The position numbers and the translations under genes were made by a program. Positions 27,601 through 36,158 of a stretch of 64,000 nt of DNA are shown piece after piece. The DNA comes from JANSWP01 sp041941305 (GTDB taxonomy: Bacteria; Bacteroidota; Bacteroidia; Chitinophagales; Saprospiraceae). The notes beneath the pieces were generated by a model. It was not told where the DNA came from. It saw only the letters and a list, made by a program, of their open reading frames with translations, and ran no database searches. Location of the stretch: NCBI GenBank assembly GCA_041941305.1, contig JBGTQJ010000001.1, forward strand, positions 248,001 to 312,000, given 5' to 3'. Position 1 is the first letter of the stretch. Each line of letters opens with the position of its first letter.

Positions 27601-28010
27601 CCCAGATTGGTGTGGTTGGTTTGTAGTATCTCCAGGACTTGATATTGCTCCGGATAAAAACCATCTGCTTCTTTAGGAAATAAATTATCTGCTCGCTCTG
27701 CACTTTTTATGGATTCTTCATAAATGCTGAGATTGAGTTGACATCTTGCTAATTTTAAATATATTTCGCCTCGCTTTTGATTTTCATCTTTTGAGGGCAA
27801 TATTTCTGTTAATGCTTTTTGATAATTTTCAATTGCCACATCGTATTTTGAAGAATCAAATGCCATTTTGGCTTTTTCGAGAGGAGAGAGATGTTCAAGC
27901 GAATCTTTTGATAATTGAATTTCTTTTTCAGAACCTGAGGAGACATTGCTTTGAGTAATGGCAGGATGAATGATTAGAAGGATTGAAAGAAATAGAAAAA
28001 GTATTTTCAT
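24603..28010 (-). CDS. Periplasmic TPR-CHAT caspase-like protease with C-terminal membrane anchor
   Basis: This 1135-residue protein has a signal peptide (KILFLFLSILLIIHPAITQS), about ten to twelve TPR units over residues 45-580 (for example SYYNLGYIFHGIGNYSLSQK), a coiled-coil linker (about 640-720) and a C-terminal CHAT protease domain. The catalytic pair is visible: H965 in HLATHAKLD and C1012 in LSACETGIGELQKGEG. A membrane helix at about 1098-1116 (RWAVIAGLSLFCVILVFLKRRS) follows. The CHAT domain should therefore sit in the periplasm. It is divergently transcribed from an ECF sigma factor and a membrane anti-sigma-like protein, which suggests that its job is to sense a signal and act on that pair. 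The substrate is inferred, not seen. Confidence 0.9.
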   Translation of the reverse strand: MKILFLFLSILLIIHPAITQSNVSSGSEKEIQLSKDSLEHLSPLEKAKMAFDSSKYDVAIENYQKALTEILPSKDENQKRGEIYLKLARCQLNLSIYEESIKSAERADNLFPKEADGFYPEQYQVLEILQTNHTNLGNFYKAIELNRLALKILKDHPVEKNALIPIDFNYFLCNTLNRTGNDSCIQYCEFVINEIQNGDYSTNSYLENANLVLAHYYTRNAQYEKAAEIYNFIIEFVNNNKPYNYLVTLADTYSNLGALYLTWGLYERGIQPVKKAIQIRDSIDLSTHYFQGNSYYNLGYIFHGIGNYSLSQKYFDQALEIYVKAVGNDHPMVARTFNMQGANFYRKGESSLAILHYEKTIELLKKKKLTQNFGYYYHNIGTAYYDLKEYPKAITYLKKAVEFDQIKPSPGPSLGKHYMALGSAYLSMEEFDSAFFYKDLSLKYLKGLVGEEHPLTMECNTSIAKYYKQTKALQKAKAIYDMVCPQLESYHGQQHPNVGYCYKNLGFIEYELKEKEEAQRSFEKSLQYFTQIDSSVKKSYNGQGAMSSFNGLGDLYSDWYAKEKKEDHLILADSFYQKGLEVFDFFGSKILETKSLSNLLDIHFYVFENAIKSKVALSTHFSEPSDLGEAFRISEKSKYFSLMKSVIESKARKFSDIEEAILEKEMELKERIAFVEKEQYKKEEEKNLNHDSIKTSKAALLFDLKKEQNSLIETLEKKYPAYYNLKYNPKAVVLEDLQKELKPSQMLVEYFVGDSSIFAFLLGKEVFKVKELKKPLLLEKHIQDFRKGLYDYWVANEKSDSLYARLNTLYAENAFWLFEFLIKPLGDLPQNLIIVPDGILGYIPFEALLLEKPRDPNAFKTHAYLGKKHNISYNFSATLWQEMKDKKATGKGVLAIAPNFEHQNDLLAEVNFYRRNNLGPLAHNFTESSNIINLVGGKVLSENEATVEKFLQSASDYSVIHLATHAKLDDENSDYAYLALAGVTDSTNTGKFFIRDLYNLNLPAEMVVLSACETGIGELQKGEGIISLARGFAYAGAKSIITSLWEVNDKSASEIMVDFYENLNNGVSKEVALNNARLSYLDRQVEHRNAHPFFWATFVAIGDMQPISFGGFPRWAVIAGLSLFCVILVFLKRRS

Positions 28011-28213
28011 TTGATATTTTGTTTTTTCAACAAAAATTAAAAAATGCCTGCTCCCAAAATGCTAAAATTATTTTAGAACAAGAAATAATGTATAACTGGT
28101 AGCAGGTGGAATATAACTGTTAAGGCATGTTCTCAGCAATGGATCATATAATCAATAATTCTCAGAATTCTTTAAAAAAAAGTAACATTTGATTACCCTC
28201 AGTAGACAAATAA

Positions 28214-28801
28214 ATGACAACACACTACACCGATAAGGATTTAATAAAGGCTATCAAAAAAGGGGGAAATAATTTGAGCACCGCAGCAAATTATATGTAT
28301 CAGGATGAAGATTATAAACAATCCATTATTAAATTAATTCATAAACACAAAGGTAGCCTCCAGGATGCAGAAGATATATTTCAGGATGGCATCAGGCATT
28401 TAATTGTCAACATACGCAAGGGCAAATTTGAAGAAAAAAGCTCCCTAAAAACCTATCTTTCTGTAATTTGCAAAAACCTGTGGTTGACCAAATTCAATCG
28501 ACAAATCAAGCTCCAGGAAATAAAAACCAATCTTAAAGTAGAAAACCCCGTAGAACCAAGTCCGGAAGGAATTTTTATTCTAAAGGAACAGGCAGACCTC
28601 CTCAACACTGTTTTGGGAAAATTGGGTGATTCCTGTAAAACCGTTTTGGGGAAATGGTCTTTGGGATATTCCTTTAAAGAAATAGCTAATCTTATTGGAA
28701 AGAGCGAGGGGGCAGTTCGAAAACAAAAACACGATTGTTTTAAAAAATTGATGCGCTTGATGAAATCAAGTCCAGATTTGGTAAAACAATTAATCGATTA
28801 A
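28214..28801 (+). CDS. ECF-type sigma-70 family factor
   Basis: This 195-residue protein has sigma region 2 (SLQDAEDIFQDGIRHLIVNI, about 51-70) and region 4 with a helix-turn-helix (YSFKEIANLIGKSEGAVRKQKHDC). Such factors direct RNA polymerase to a small regulon when released from an anti-sigma factor. The next gene starts nine bases downstream and encodes a membrane protein with an anti-sigma-like N-terminus. The CHAT protease gene lies 203 bases upstream on the other strand, so both promoters must be in that gap. Confidence 0.88.
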   Translation: MTTHYTDKDLIKAIKKGGNNLSTAANYMYQDEDYKQSIIKLIHKHKGSLQDAEDIFQDGIRHLIVNIRKGKFEEKSSLKTYLSVICKNLWLTKFNRQIKLQEIKTNLKVENPVEPSPEGIFILKEQADLLNTVLGKLGDSCKTVLGKWSLGYSFKEIANLIGKSEGAVRKQKHDCFKKLMRLMKSSPDLVKQLID

Positions 28802-28810
28802 GTCATTGGA

Positions 28811-29566
28811 ATGGAAGCTCTAAAACATTTCGAAAAAATAGAGGCATATGTTGAAGGCAAGATGTCAACATCAGAGCAGCAAGATTTTGAACTAGCCTTG
28901 AAAAGTGACTCCGAACTTCAATCAGAATATGATGCCTACCTGGCGACCCAAAAAGCAATGCAAATATTAGCTATGGACGAAATAAAATTTGAATCAGCGG
29001 AGCAATCATCAGCAAGCAAAACACTCCTATTCAAATTACCAAAAAGAACATGGGCTATTGCGGCAAGCCTTGTATTTCTTATTGGCGCTGGCATGTTTTG
29101 GTATGGCAATACTTTTTACAACAATGCAGTAATCGTTCAAAATTATATACAGGAGCCCAATTTTAGTTCTGTAAGAGGAGAAGGCAGTTCAGAATTGTAT
29201 AAAATTGCTTCCGATTCTTACTATAGAGGCAACTATGCAAGAGTTAGAGAATTGCTGGAGCCCCTTCCTCCCAATGTCCCAGGGTATCTGGATTTTAGGA
29301 TCTTATTAGGTCATAATTTTATTAAATCAAACCATCCAAAAGCTGCAATTGATGTGTTTAATAGCATTGCCACCTATGGAGAAAATACCTGGAAAGAAAA
29401 CGCCGAATGGCATCGGATACTCGGAAATATACAAGCAGGAAATGATTTACAGGCAATTCATTTTTTGGATGAAATCATTCAAAATGAAACACATTCCTAC
29501 CATGTATTGGCGGTAAAATTGAAAAAGGAGTTGAAAAGTATATGGAGAGGGTTTGTTCTGGAATAG
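28811..29566 (+). CDS. Membrane anti-sigma-like protein with periplasmic TPR domain
   Basis: This 251-residue protein has a cytoplasmic N-terminal segment (residues 1-70; FEKIEAYVEGKMSTSEQQDF) of the kind seen in Bacteroidota anti-sigma proteins without zinc ligands. A single membrane helix at about 76-97 (WAIAASLVFLIGAGMFWYG) and a C-terminal TPR-like periplasmic region (about 130-245) follow. Its tight linkage to the sigma gene supports an anti-sigma role. The TPR part faces the same compartment as the neighbouring TPR-CHAT protease, so a direct contact is plausible. The anti-sigma function is inferred. Confidence 0.75.
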   Translation: MEALKHFEKIEAYVEGKMSTSEQQDFELALKSDSELQSEYDAYLATQKAMQILAMDEIKFESAEQSSASKTLLFKLPKRTWAIAASLVFLIGAGMFWYGNTFYNNAVIVQNYIQEPNFSSVRGEGSSELYKIASDSYYRGNYARVRELLEPLPPNVPGYLDFRILLGHNFIKSNHPKAAIDVFNSIATYGENTWKENAEWHRILGNIQAGNDLQAIHFLDEIIQNETHSYHVLAVKLKKELKSIWRGFVLE

Positions 29567-29645
29567 CCACCAAACTGCTATCAATTTGCGAATGTGATAA
29601 ACTGCTTGCTCCTGGCGGGTGAAAACCTTCCTTTATCCTAAAACC

Positions 29646-31319
29646 TCAGGCAGAAGCTTTTCTTCGATGTTTCTTTCCATGTTTTTTCCAATTCTTTTTG
29701 CCCTTCTTCCCTCCTACACGGCTGGTTTCTCCGTCATTAACCCTAAGCCTTCGTCCTTCAAACCAGCTATCGCGAAATTGCTCTTTCACTTCTCTGGCGA
29801 TATCCTCATCTACATCAAAAAAGGAAAATTTTCGGCTCATGTCAATTTTCCCAACTGCACTTCCCGGAATGCCTGCATGACCACAAACCAATGCCAAAAA
29901 ACCACCTTTCCCATCTACGTCCATTGTACCCACATTGATAAAGAGTCTGTGGTATTTCACTTTCCCTCTTTTTGCGGATCGATCTCTGCCTTTTGAAGAA
30001 GGGTTGAGATCAGGGGCATGCCGATATGCTTTAAAAAAGCGACTAAATGAAAGAGAGGCCACATGCTTGATAAGATCTTCCTTGGAAAGCGTCTCTAACT
30101 CTTCCTGGATTTTTGGTAAGAAGTCTTCTATATCTTCTAAAACCGGGACTTCCTTGACCAATTTCATATGTGCCAGTAGTCGACGTTCGCAAATTTCCTT
30201 TCCAGTAGGAATATGAGCCATTTTGAAACGAATTTTGACAACTCGCTCAACCTGGCGCAACAAGCCCATATCTTTTGGATGAGCCAGTACAAGTGATATT
30301 CCTTTATTCCCAATTCTGCCCGTTCTTCCAGCCCTATGCGTATAGAATGACTTATCTTCTGGAATGTTATAGTGAAAAACATGTGTAATATCCTGAACAT
30401 CAATTCCTCTTGCTGCCACATCGGTAGCCACCAGCACTTGTAATCGCTTGTGACGGAAGCGCTCCATCACACGATCCCTTTGAGATTGGTTCAAATCACC
30501 ATGTAGGGCATCCGCATTGTAACCATCCTTTGATAACTTTTCTGCCAGATCACGCGAATCATTTCTTGTCCTGGTAAAAATGAGTCCAAAAGTATCTGCA
30601 TCGTAATCCAGAAACCGTTTCAAAGCAAGGTATTTTTCAGAACCCCGTACCATCACGTATTGATGCTCAATATCAGCATTGGATGTATTCTGTTGACCAA
30701 CTGTAATTTCCAGTGGTTCTGCCATATAATTCTGAGCAATTCTTCTTACCTCCCTTGGCATGGTAGCAGAAAACAGCCAGGTGAGTTTTTCATCAGGAGT
30801 ATCCTTCAGGATGTCATCGATCTCCTCCTTGAAACCCATATTCAACATTTCATCTGCCTCATCTAAAACCACATAATCAATATCTGTAACGCTGATTACT
30901 TTTCTTCTCATCAAGTCTCTCAACCTTCCGGGAGTAGCAACGATGATGTGCACCCCTCTTTTTACTTCCCGAATTTGTTTCCCAATATCTGTTCCTCCAT
31001 AAACTGCCAAAAGCTTCAAGGCAGGAAAGTTCTTTGCAAAAAGGGTCAATTCTTTATATATCTGAAGACAAAGCTCCCTGGTAGGTGCCAACACCAAAGC
31101 TTGGGTCTGTCTCAATTCATCATCTACCAGGTCAATTAATGGCAAGCCAAAAGCAGCCGTTTTACCGGTTCCGGTTTGCGCCAAACCAACCAAATCGGTA
31201 TCATCTTCTAAAAGTTTGGGAATTGCTTTTGATTGAATAGGGGTTGGTTCTTTAAATCCTAAGCTCTCAATGGCATCCAACACTTGTTGGGAAAGCCCCA
31301 ACGATTCAAAATCACTCAT
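29646..31319 (-). CDS. DEAD-box ATP-dependent RNA helicase
   Basis: This 557-residue helicase has all core motifs: Q motif (FKEPTPIQ), AQTGTGKTA, PTRELCLQI, VLDEADEML, SATM, ARGIDVQ and HRAGRTGR. A C-terminal DbpA/CsdA-type RNA-binding domain (about 465-530, FINVGTMDVDGKGGFLALVCGHAG) and a basic tail (KKGKKNWKKHGKKHRRK) follow. Helicases of this type remodel rRNA or mRNA, often in ribosome assembly or the cold response. A TACCTTTG box lies 70 bases upstream. It is convergent with the anti-sigma-like gene. Confidence 0.95.
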   Translation of the reverse strand: MSDFESLGLSQQVLDAIESLGFKEPTPIQSKAIPKLLEDDTDLVGLAQTGTGKTAAFGLPLIDLVDDELRQTQALVLAPTRELCLQIYKELTLFAKNFPALKLLAVYGGTDIGKQIREVKRGVHIIVATPGRLRDLMRRKVISVTDIDYVVLDEADEMLNMGFKEEIDDILKDTPDEKLTWLFSATMPREVRRIAQNYMAEPLEITVGQQNTSNADIEHQYVMVRGSEKYLALKRFLDYDADTFGLIFTRTRNDSRDLAEKLSKDGYNADALHGDLNQSQRDRVMERFRHKRLQVLVATDVAARGIDVQDITHVFHYNIPEDKSFYTHRAGRTGRIGNKGISLVLAHPKDMGLLRQVERVVKIRFKMAHIPTGKEICERRLLAHMKLVKEVPVLEDIEDFLPKIQEELETLSKEDLIKHVASLSFSRFFKAYRHAPDLNPSSKGRDRSAKRGKVKYHRLFINVGTMDVDGKGGFLALVCGHAGIPGSAVGKIDMSRKFSFFDVDEDIAREVKEQFRDSWFEGRRLRVNDGETSRVGGKKGKKNWKKHGKKHRRKASA

Positions 31320-31388
31320 ATCATTTATTGAATCTTTGACATTTTGATTGATCCTCCAAAGTCAAAGAAAGATTTTTAAAAAGTGGCG

Positions 31389-31396
31389 CAAAGGTA
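31389..31396 (-). promoter_or_regulatory. -7 box of the DEAD-box helicase promoter
   Basis: On the minus strand the sequence reads TACCTTTG, a match to TAnnTTTG, 70 bases upstream of the helicase start. The distal TTTG element is not clear. Confidence 0.5.
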
Positions 31397-31477
31397 CAAT
31401 TTCAACGGAGAAAGATGCAGGTAGCGTGATGAATCGTGATTTTTTTAGACTTTTGCTCAATATTGGTGACTGGTTGG

Positions 31478-31547
31478 CTGGGTACTGGGTACTGGGTACT
31501 GGGTGCTGGGTACTGGGTGCTGGGTACTGGGTGCTGGTGACTGGGTG
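31478..31547. repeat. Heptamer tract, ten CTGGGTA/CTGGGTG units
   Basis: Ten uninterrupted 7-base units (CTGGGTA or CTGGGTG, one CTGGTGA). It lies in a gene-free gap between the helicase and the dapB-like gene. Confidence 0.95.
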
Positions 31548-31624
31548 CTGAAATAAATTGGCTGGATTCTCAAATAATTCTATCAGATACTTTATTTGAC
31601 CCTCCAGAAAACCAGTACGCTAAA

Positions 31625-31784
31625 TTAGAGTGTGTTTAAATTTTTCTTTCCTGAAAACCAACATCTTATGAACCTGACTGCAAATTGCCTTAATCATTTA
31701 TCCCGATAAATTCTTTCGACAATTTATTGTCAGAACCTTAAGCTTTTGATTTTCAGTTCATAAAATTTTTAAACATACTCTTAA
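31625..31784. repeat. TGTTTAAA-family inverted-repeat element, copy 1
   Basis: Ends are TTAGAGTGTGTTTAAATTTT and, in reverse complement, TTAAGAGTATGTTTAAAAAT. The element is 160 bases, without a reading frame, and ends 11 bases before the dapB-like start. Confidence 0.7.
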
Positions 31785-31795
31785 TTCAAAACACA

Positions 31796-32605
31796 ATGTC
31801 AAATAAAAAATTAAGGGTTTGTATCGCCGGAGCTACTGGTTGGGCTGGTTCGGCTTTGAGTAAGGGTGTTCACAATGCAGATGATTTGGATTTGGTGAGT
31901 GCAGTTTCGAGAAACCATGCAGGGAAAAATCTTACCGATGTATTGGGACTGGAGGAAGGAACTATTCCCATATTCGCTACTCTCCAGGAAGCGATGAACA
32001 TCAAATGCGATGTACTTGTGGAATATACCAAACCCGATGTAGCCAAACACAACATATTGATTGCCCTGGCAAATGGTACGAATGTGGTAATTGGCACTTC
32101 AGGACTGAATAATCAGGATTATGCTGAAATCGAAAAAGTTGCGCAAGCCAATAATTTATCAGTGTTAGGAGTCGGCAATTTTGCTATCACCGCTGTCTTA
32201 GTCCAAAAATTCTCTGAAATGGCAGCCAAATACATTCCCAATTGGGAAATTATTGATTATGCTCATCAAGGCAAGATAGATGCACCAAGTGGTACCGCCA
32301 GAGAATTAGCCAATCGTTTGGGAAAAATTCGGGAATCCAACCTAATTGTACCTATTGAAAAAATTAGGGGAGAAAAAACAACACGTGGAGCAAGAATCGA
32401 TGGCTCCCAAGTGCATTCCATTCGCTTGCCCGGACACGTGCTCTCAGTAGAAACTATTTTTGGTTTGTCTGACGAAAAACTAACCCTACGCCACGATGCC
32501 GGAGCCAGCGCAGAACCCTACGTCCAGGGCGCATTGTTAGCTATCCGAAAAGTTGGCACGTTTAAAGGATTAAAAAGAGGTCTTGATGCCATTATGGAAT
32601 TCTAA
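31796..32605 (+). CDS. dapB: 4-Hydroxy-tetrahydrodipicolinate reductase (DapB-like)
   Basis: DapB catalyses the NAD(P)H-dependent reduction in lysine and diaminopimelate synthesis. The 269-residue protein has the nucleotide-binding GATGWAGSAL at about 12-21, the catalytic/substrate block AHQGKIDAPSGTARELA (the K and SGT residues are conserved; the usual HH pair is reduced to a single H) and GLSDEKLTLRHDAG. The changed histidine pair and sequence divergence make an alternative reductase in the same family possible. It is a single gene directly behind a repeat element. Confidence 0.83.
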   Translation: MSNKKLRVCIAGATGWAGSALSKGVHNADDLDLVSAVSRNHAGKNLTDVLGLEEGTIPIFATLQEAMNIKCDVLVEYTKPDVAKHNILIALANGTNVVIGTSGLNNQDYAEIEKVAQANNLSVLGVGNFAITAVLVQKFSEMAAKYIPNWEIIDYAHQGKIDAPSGTARELANRLGKIRESNLIVPIEKIRGEKTTRGARIDGSQVHSIRLPGHVLSVETIFGLSDEKLTLRHDAGASAEPYVQGALLAIRKVGTFKGLKRGLDAIMEF

Positions 32606-32682
32606 AAAAAGAATCTCATCAAAACATCGCAGCATCGCAGCATTATAACATCTCAATATTGTAGCATAGTAGAATTGTAGAA

Positions 32683-33162
32683 TCAATAAAAGTAAACCCG
32701 AACCCCCAATCCCCCTCCCAAAGCCAACATGAAATTCCCAATAACACTTAATCGTGGTGTCAATTGTCCATAGGTTTCTAATTGTCCAAAAGTGAGTTGC
32801 AATCCAACGTTTGCAGTACCTCCAGCTACAAAGAAATAACCTCTTCGGTAGGTATCTCTCAACCTTTCCCCACCTGCGAAAAAGCCTGGACCATAAATGA
32901 TATGTATTGGACCTCCGCCCAATTCGGTTTCCCAAAGTCCATGTACGTTGAGGAAAAATTGATCCCTACGCTTATCCCAGGCAGCTAAAAACTCTAAAGA
33001 CATACCACGAGGATCGTGTAATTTGGCAGTAATACCTGAAGGAGAACCTCCCTGCAATCCGATTCCAAAATCTGTTTGTGAAAAAATGGAATTGTTAGGG
33101 AATAAACAGAATAGAAAAAAAAGAAAGAGCGCTAAAACGAAATTTGAGAACGTGACTTTCAT
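32683..33162 (-). CDS. Small outer-membrane beta-barrel-like protein
   Basis: This 159-residue protein has a signal peptide (NFVLALFLFFLFCLFPNNSIFSQ), then alternating strands rich in glycine and aromatics (GIGLQGGSPSGITAKLHD, IHIIYGPGFFAGG, FMLALGGGLGVRVYFY). The C-terminal tyrosine/phenylalanine ending is typical of outer-membrane barrels. The function is unknown. It is convergent with the dapB-like gene. Confidence 0.75.
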   Translation of the reverse strand: MKVTFSNFVLALFLFFLFCLFPNNSIFSQTDFGIGLQGGSPSGITAKLHDPRGMSLEFLAAWDKRRDQFFLNVHGLWETELGGGPIHIIYGPGFFAGGERLRDTYRRGYFFVAGGTANVGLQLTFGQLETYGQLTPRLSVIGNFMLALGGGLGVRVYFY

Positions 33163-33250
33163 AAAAGTTGTGGTTTGTTGAAGGTGACGAGTATTTATTT
33201 CAGATAATTCACAAGGTTATCATTATTGTTCTGGAAAGAATATAAGCAGG

Positions 33251-33278
33251 AACTGGGGACTGGGGACTGGGTACTGGT
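33251..33278. repeat. Heptamer tract, four units
   Basis: AACTGGG, GACTGGG, GACTGGG, TACTGGT: four 7-base units in the gap between the barrel-protein gene and the HAD gene. Confidence 0.8.
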
Positions 33279-33336
33279 ATATAGTTCTGAAATAGGTTGA
33301 CAACAAAAAGAAGGGTAGGAATAAAGGTGTTAACAA

Positions 33337-33948
33337 TTAAAAAATCTTCATTTCATAAAAGGTCTTTTCTAATTGCTCCGAAGATTGAAAATGAATGGCT
33401 TTCATGCCAACAGCTTCTGAGCCTTTGACATTTTTGAGGTTGTCATCAATAAAAACTGCCGTAGCTGGGTCGACCTGGTATCGGTCAAATAGGATTTGAT
33501 AAATTTTGGGATCTGGCTTGATCACTTTTTCAACTCCCGACACGACAATACCCTCAAACCAATGAAGAAAGTCATACAGTTTCAAAGCAGTGGGAAAAGT
33601 TTCCTGCGACCAATTGGTCAATGCCAAAACACGGAACTTCTTTGATTTAATCAATGCGTCAAGTATTTGAACAGTTTGATGGATGGGACCACCCAACATT
33701 TCCTGCCAGCGCCCATAATAGGCTTCAATTTCCTGTTCATATTTGGGGTGTAATGGTTTCAATGCATCCATTGCTGCTCTAAGCGGTCTGCCAGCATCTT
33801 GCATTTCGTTCCATTCAGAAGTGCAGACATTTTCAAAGAAGTAATCTTTATCAGTCCTACCCTCAAAAATCTTATCGAAAACATACCTGGGGTTCCAGTC
33901 AATCAAAACCCCTCCAAGATCAAATACAATCGTTTTTATTTCAGACAT
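33337..33948 (-). CDS. HAD-family phosphatase
   Basis: This 203-residue HAD hydrolase has motif I VFDLGGVLIDWNP (nucleophile D10 or so), motif II LALTNWS, motif III lysine in EKVIKPDPKIYQ and motif IV FIDDNLKNVKG. It resembles the YihX-type sugar-phosphate phosphatases. The substrate is not identifiable. A large heptamer hairpin (33951-34053) lies between it and the upstream oxidoreductase gene. Confidence 0.92.
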   Translation of the reverse strand: MSEIKTIVFDLGGVLIDWNPRYVFDKIFEGRTDKDYFFENVCTSEWNEMQDAGRPLRAAMDALKPLHPKYEQEIEAYYGRWQEMLGGPIHQTVQILDALIKSKKFRVLALTNWSQETFPTALKLYDFLHWFEGIVVSGVEKVIKPDPKIYQILFDRYQVDPATAVFIDDNLKNVKGSEAVGMKAIHFQSSEQLEKTFYEMKIF

Positions 33949-33950
33949 TT

Positions 33951-34053
33951 TTGTCAGTTGTGGGTTTTCAGTTGTCAGTTGTGGGTTGTCTGTTGTCTTT
34001 TCACTTTAACTCACAACCGACAACCCACAACTGACAACCCACAACTGACAACA
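33951..34053. repeat. Heptamer hairpin
   Basis: Left arm: seven 7-base units (TTGTCAG, TTGTGGG, TTTTCAG, TTGTCAG, TTGTGGG, TTGTCTG, TTGTCTT). Right arm: six complementary units (CACAACC, GACAACC, CACAACT, GACAACC, CACAACT, GACAACA). It can fold into a long stem and fills the whole space between two minus-strand genes. Confidence 0.92.
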
Positions 34054-34055
34054 GA

Positions 34056-35498
34056 TTAAAGACTCCAGCCTTCGCGGTATTCACGTTTCACAAATTCGTT
34101 GGCTTTTTCAAAATTGGTGATTTTCATATTTTGACCATCCCAAAGCAATTTTGTTCTTCCGGGATAGTCGTACGGAGCCCACCACCCAGGCTGTTTGCCT
34201 TCCTTCAAAACCTTGTAATCATAACTTCTGATTGCCAGGTTGCCCATTAAAATGGCTTCTGTAAGTGGTCCGGCAAAATCAAATGAGGAGCTAACGGCTT
34301 CAGGTTTATTGGCTTTGACAGCTTCTACCCATTGCATTTGGTGGCTTATTTTTACTCTTTCCAGGGTTTGGTCAGGCGTTTTAAATTCATTCATCAATTT
34401 GGTAGGCAATAGTGTAGGATTCATACCATAAACACCGCACATGATTTTGCCCTTACTGCCTTCAAAAATGACGCCTCCATCCCAGTTACCCATTGGCTCA
34501 TCAACACCCAATTCGGCCGGACGAGTAGGCATCATACCCCCATCATACCAAACCATTTCAACAGGAGGCAAGGCTCCCCTTTTGGGAAAATAGAAATGGA
34601 CTTTGGAAGAAGGAGGGCAGCTATCTCTATAATCCGCCTCGTAAAAATCACCAATATAGACCTGAGTTGTACTCGCCTCAACAGCTTCTGGATACCCTAA
34701 TTCTAGAGCTCTGAATGGCGCATCAATGATGTGACAACCCATATCTCCCAGCGCACCTGTACCATAATCCCACCAACCACGCCATTTGAAGGGAAGGTAT
34801 GCTTCATTGTATTCGCGATAAGGTGCTGGTCCAAGCCACAAGTCCCAATCCAACTCTTTAGGGATTTCATTTTTGCCTTCAGGTGTTGGTATTCCTTGTG
34901 GCCAAATCGGGCGATTGGTCCAACAATGCACTCTGGAAACATCTCCTATCACACCTGCTTCAATCCATTCACATATATCTCTGGTGCCATCATTCGAGCT
35001 TCCCTGATTCCCCATTTGAGTAACCAATTTCCGCTCTCTGGCAGTCTCCGTCAGCATTCTTGCTTCATAAATATTGTGAGTCATCGGTTTCTCTACATAC
35101 ACATGTTTCCCCATTTTCATAGCTGCCATGGCAATGGTCGCATGGGTGTGGTCAGGGGTAGCAATCATAACCGCCTCAATGTCTTTTTCTTTTTCGAACA
35201 TTTCCCTAAAATCTCTGTATCGAGGTACATCCGGGTGTTTTTGGTAAGTCTCTTCTGCCCGACGATCATCGACATCACAAAAAGCAATTAGATTTTGGCT
35301 ATTGACTGAAGCTACATGCCGTCTACCTCTCCCTCCAACAGCGACAAAGGCAATATTTAATTTATCACTAGGTGGTGTAAAACCTCTTCCGAGTACATGC
35401 CGGGGGACTATCATTACCCCACCTGCAGCCAATGCTGTATTTTTCAAAAAGGTCCGACGTGTATTTTTGGGATTATTGTTTGTTTCGGAATTTTTCAT
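34056..35498 (-). CDS. Tat-exported Gfo/Idh/MocA-family oxidoreductase
   Basis: This 480-residue protein has a twin-arginine signal (NTRRTFLKNTALAAGGVMIVP), a Rossmann fold (KLNIAFVAVGGRGRRHVASV), the EKP motif (VYVEKPMTHNIYEARM at about 132-147) and the C-terminal Gfo/Idh domain. Members act on sugars or polyols with a tightly held NAD(P). Export across the membrane is usual for this subgroup in Bacteroidota and suggests processing of extracellular glycans. The upstream rpiB-like gene on the same strand is 54 bases away, so the two may be co-transcribed. Confidence 0.92.
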   Translation of the reverse strand: MKNSETNNNPKNTRRTFLKNTALAAGGVMIVPRHVLGRGFTPPSDKLNIAFVAVGGRGRRHVASVNSQNLIAFCDVDDRRAEETYQKHPDVPRYRDFREMFEKEKDIEAVMIATPDHTHATIAMAAMKMGKHVYVEKPMTHNIYEARMLTETARERKLVTQMGNQGSSNDGTRDICEWIEAGVIGDVSRVHCWTNRPIWPQGIPTPEGKNEIPKELDWDLWLGPAPYREYNEAYLPFKWRGWWDYGTGALGDMGCHIIDAPFRALELGYPEAVEASTTQVYIGDFYEADYRDSCPPSSKVHFYFPKRGALPPVEMVWYDGGMMPTRPAELGVDEPMGNWDGGVIFEGSKGKIMCGVYGMNPTLLPTKLMNEFKTPDQTLERVKISHQMQWVEAVKANKPEAVSSSFDFAGPLTEAILMGNLAIRSYDYKVLKEGKQPGWWAPYDYPGRTKLLWDGQNMKITNFEKANEFVKREYREGWSL

Positions 35499-35552
35499 AA
35501 GGAAAGATTTGTAAGCATAAATAGAATTTAAAAAGGAGGCTAAAAGTAATTT

Positions 35553-36011
35553 TTAAATTGGGGAAGCCAAAGTTCCTTTTTCTTTTTCCGCCAAGATTTT
35601 AAAACATTCTACATCATCTTCCTCTTCACTTGGATCTGCAGCAAACCAGGAATCCAGAATTTCTTTAGCAATGACTTCCGAAACTACCCGTAAGCTCATT
35701 ACCAGTACATTGGCATCATTCCATTTTCGAGCCCCTTCTGCAGTACCGGCATCATTACAAAGGGCAGCTCGAATGCCAGAAACCTTATTGGCTGCAATCG
35801 AAACCCCAGTGCCTGTCCAGCAAAATAATATTCCTTGATCACAATTTTTGGAAGCTACTGCTTCTCCTACTGCAAAACCGACCTTTGGCCAGGGTGCCGG
35901 TTCTTTCATCAAAGCCCCAAACTTGGAAACTTCATGACCTCTTTTTTCCAACTCTTTTACAACGACCTCTGCAACATGCATTTTCATATCACTACCAATG
36001 GCTATTTTCAT
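35553..36011 (-). CDS. rpiB: RpiB/LacAB-family sugar-phosphate isomerase
   Basis: This 152-residue protein matches the ribose-5-phosphate isomerase B family: IAIGSDMKMHVAE at the N-terminus, LFCWTGTGVSIAANKVSGIRAA (active-site cysteine and GTG) and WNDANVLVMSLR. It interconverts aldose and ketose phosphates. The context with a sugar oxidoreductase fits catabolism of an unusual sugar, so the true substrate may not be ribose 5-phosphate. Confidence 0.9.
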   Translation of the reverse strand: MKIAIGSDMKMHVAEVVVKELEKRGHEVSKFGALMKEPAPWPKVGFAVGEAVASKNCDQGILFCWTGTGVSIAANKVSGIRAALCNDAGTAEGARKWNDANVLVMSLRVVSEVIAKEILDSWFAADPSEEEDDVECFKILAEKEKGTLASPI

Positions 36012-36158
36012 TTCTTCAGATTTGGCTTTTCATCCTGCACTTTTGTTTATATTGGTATGGTGTTTCTATCAATTGGTTCAAAAAAAAAATAGAACGAAGG
36101 GTTCTTACGCTGAAAATAGTTTCTAAAAAATGACATAAATGTCCTGGAACCGTACAGC

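Noticed and set aside
28186..28200. Possible TAnnTTTG box before the sigma gene
   Set aside because: The sequence TAACATTTG has one base too many between TA and TTTG.
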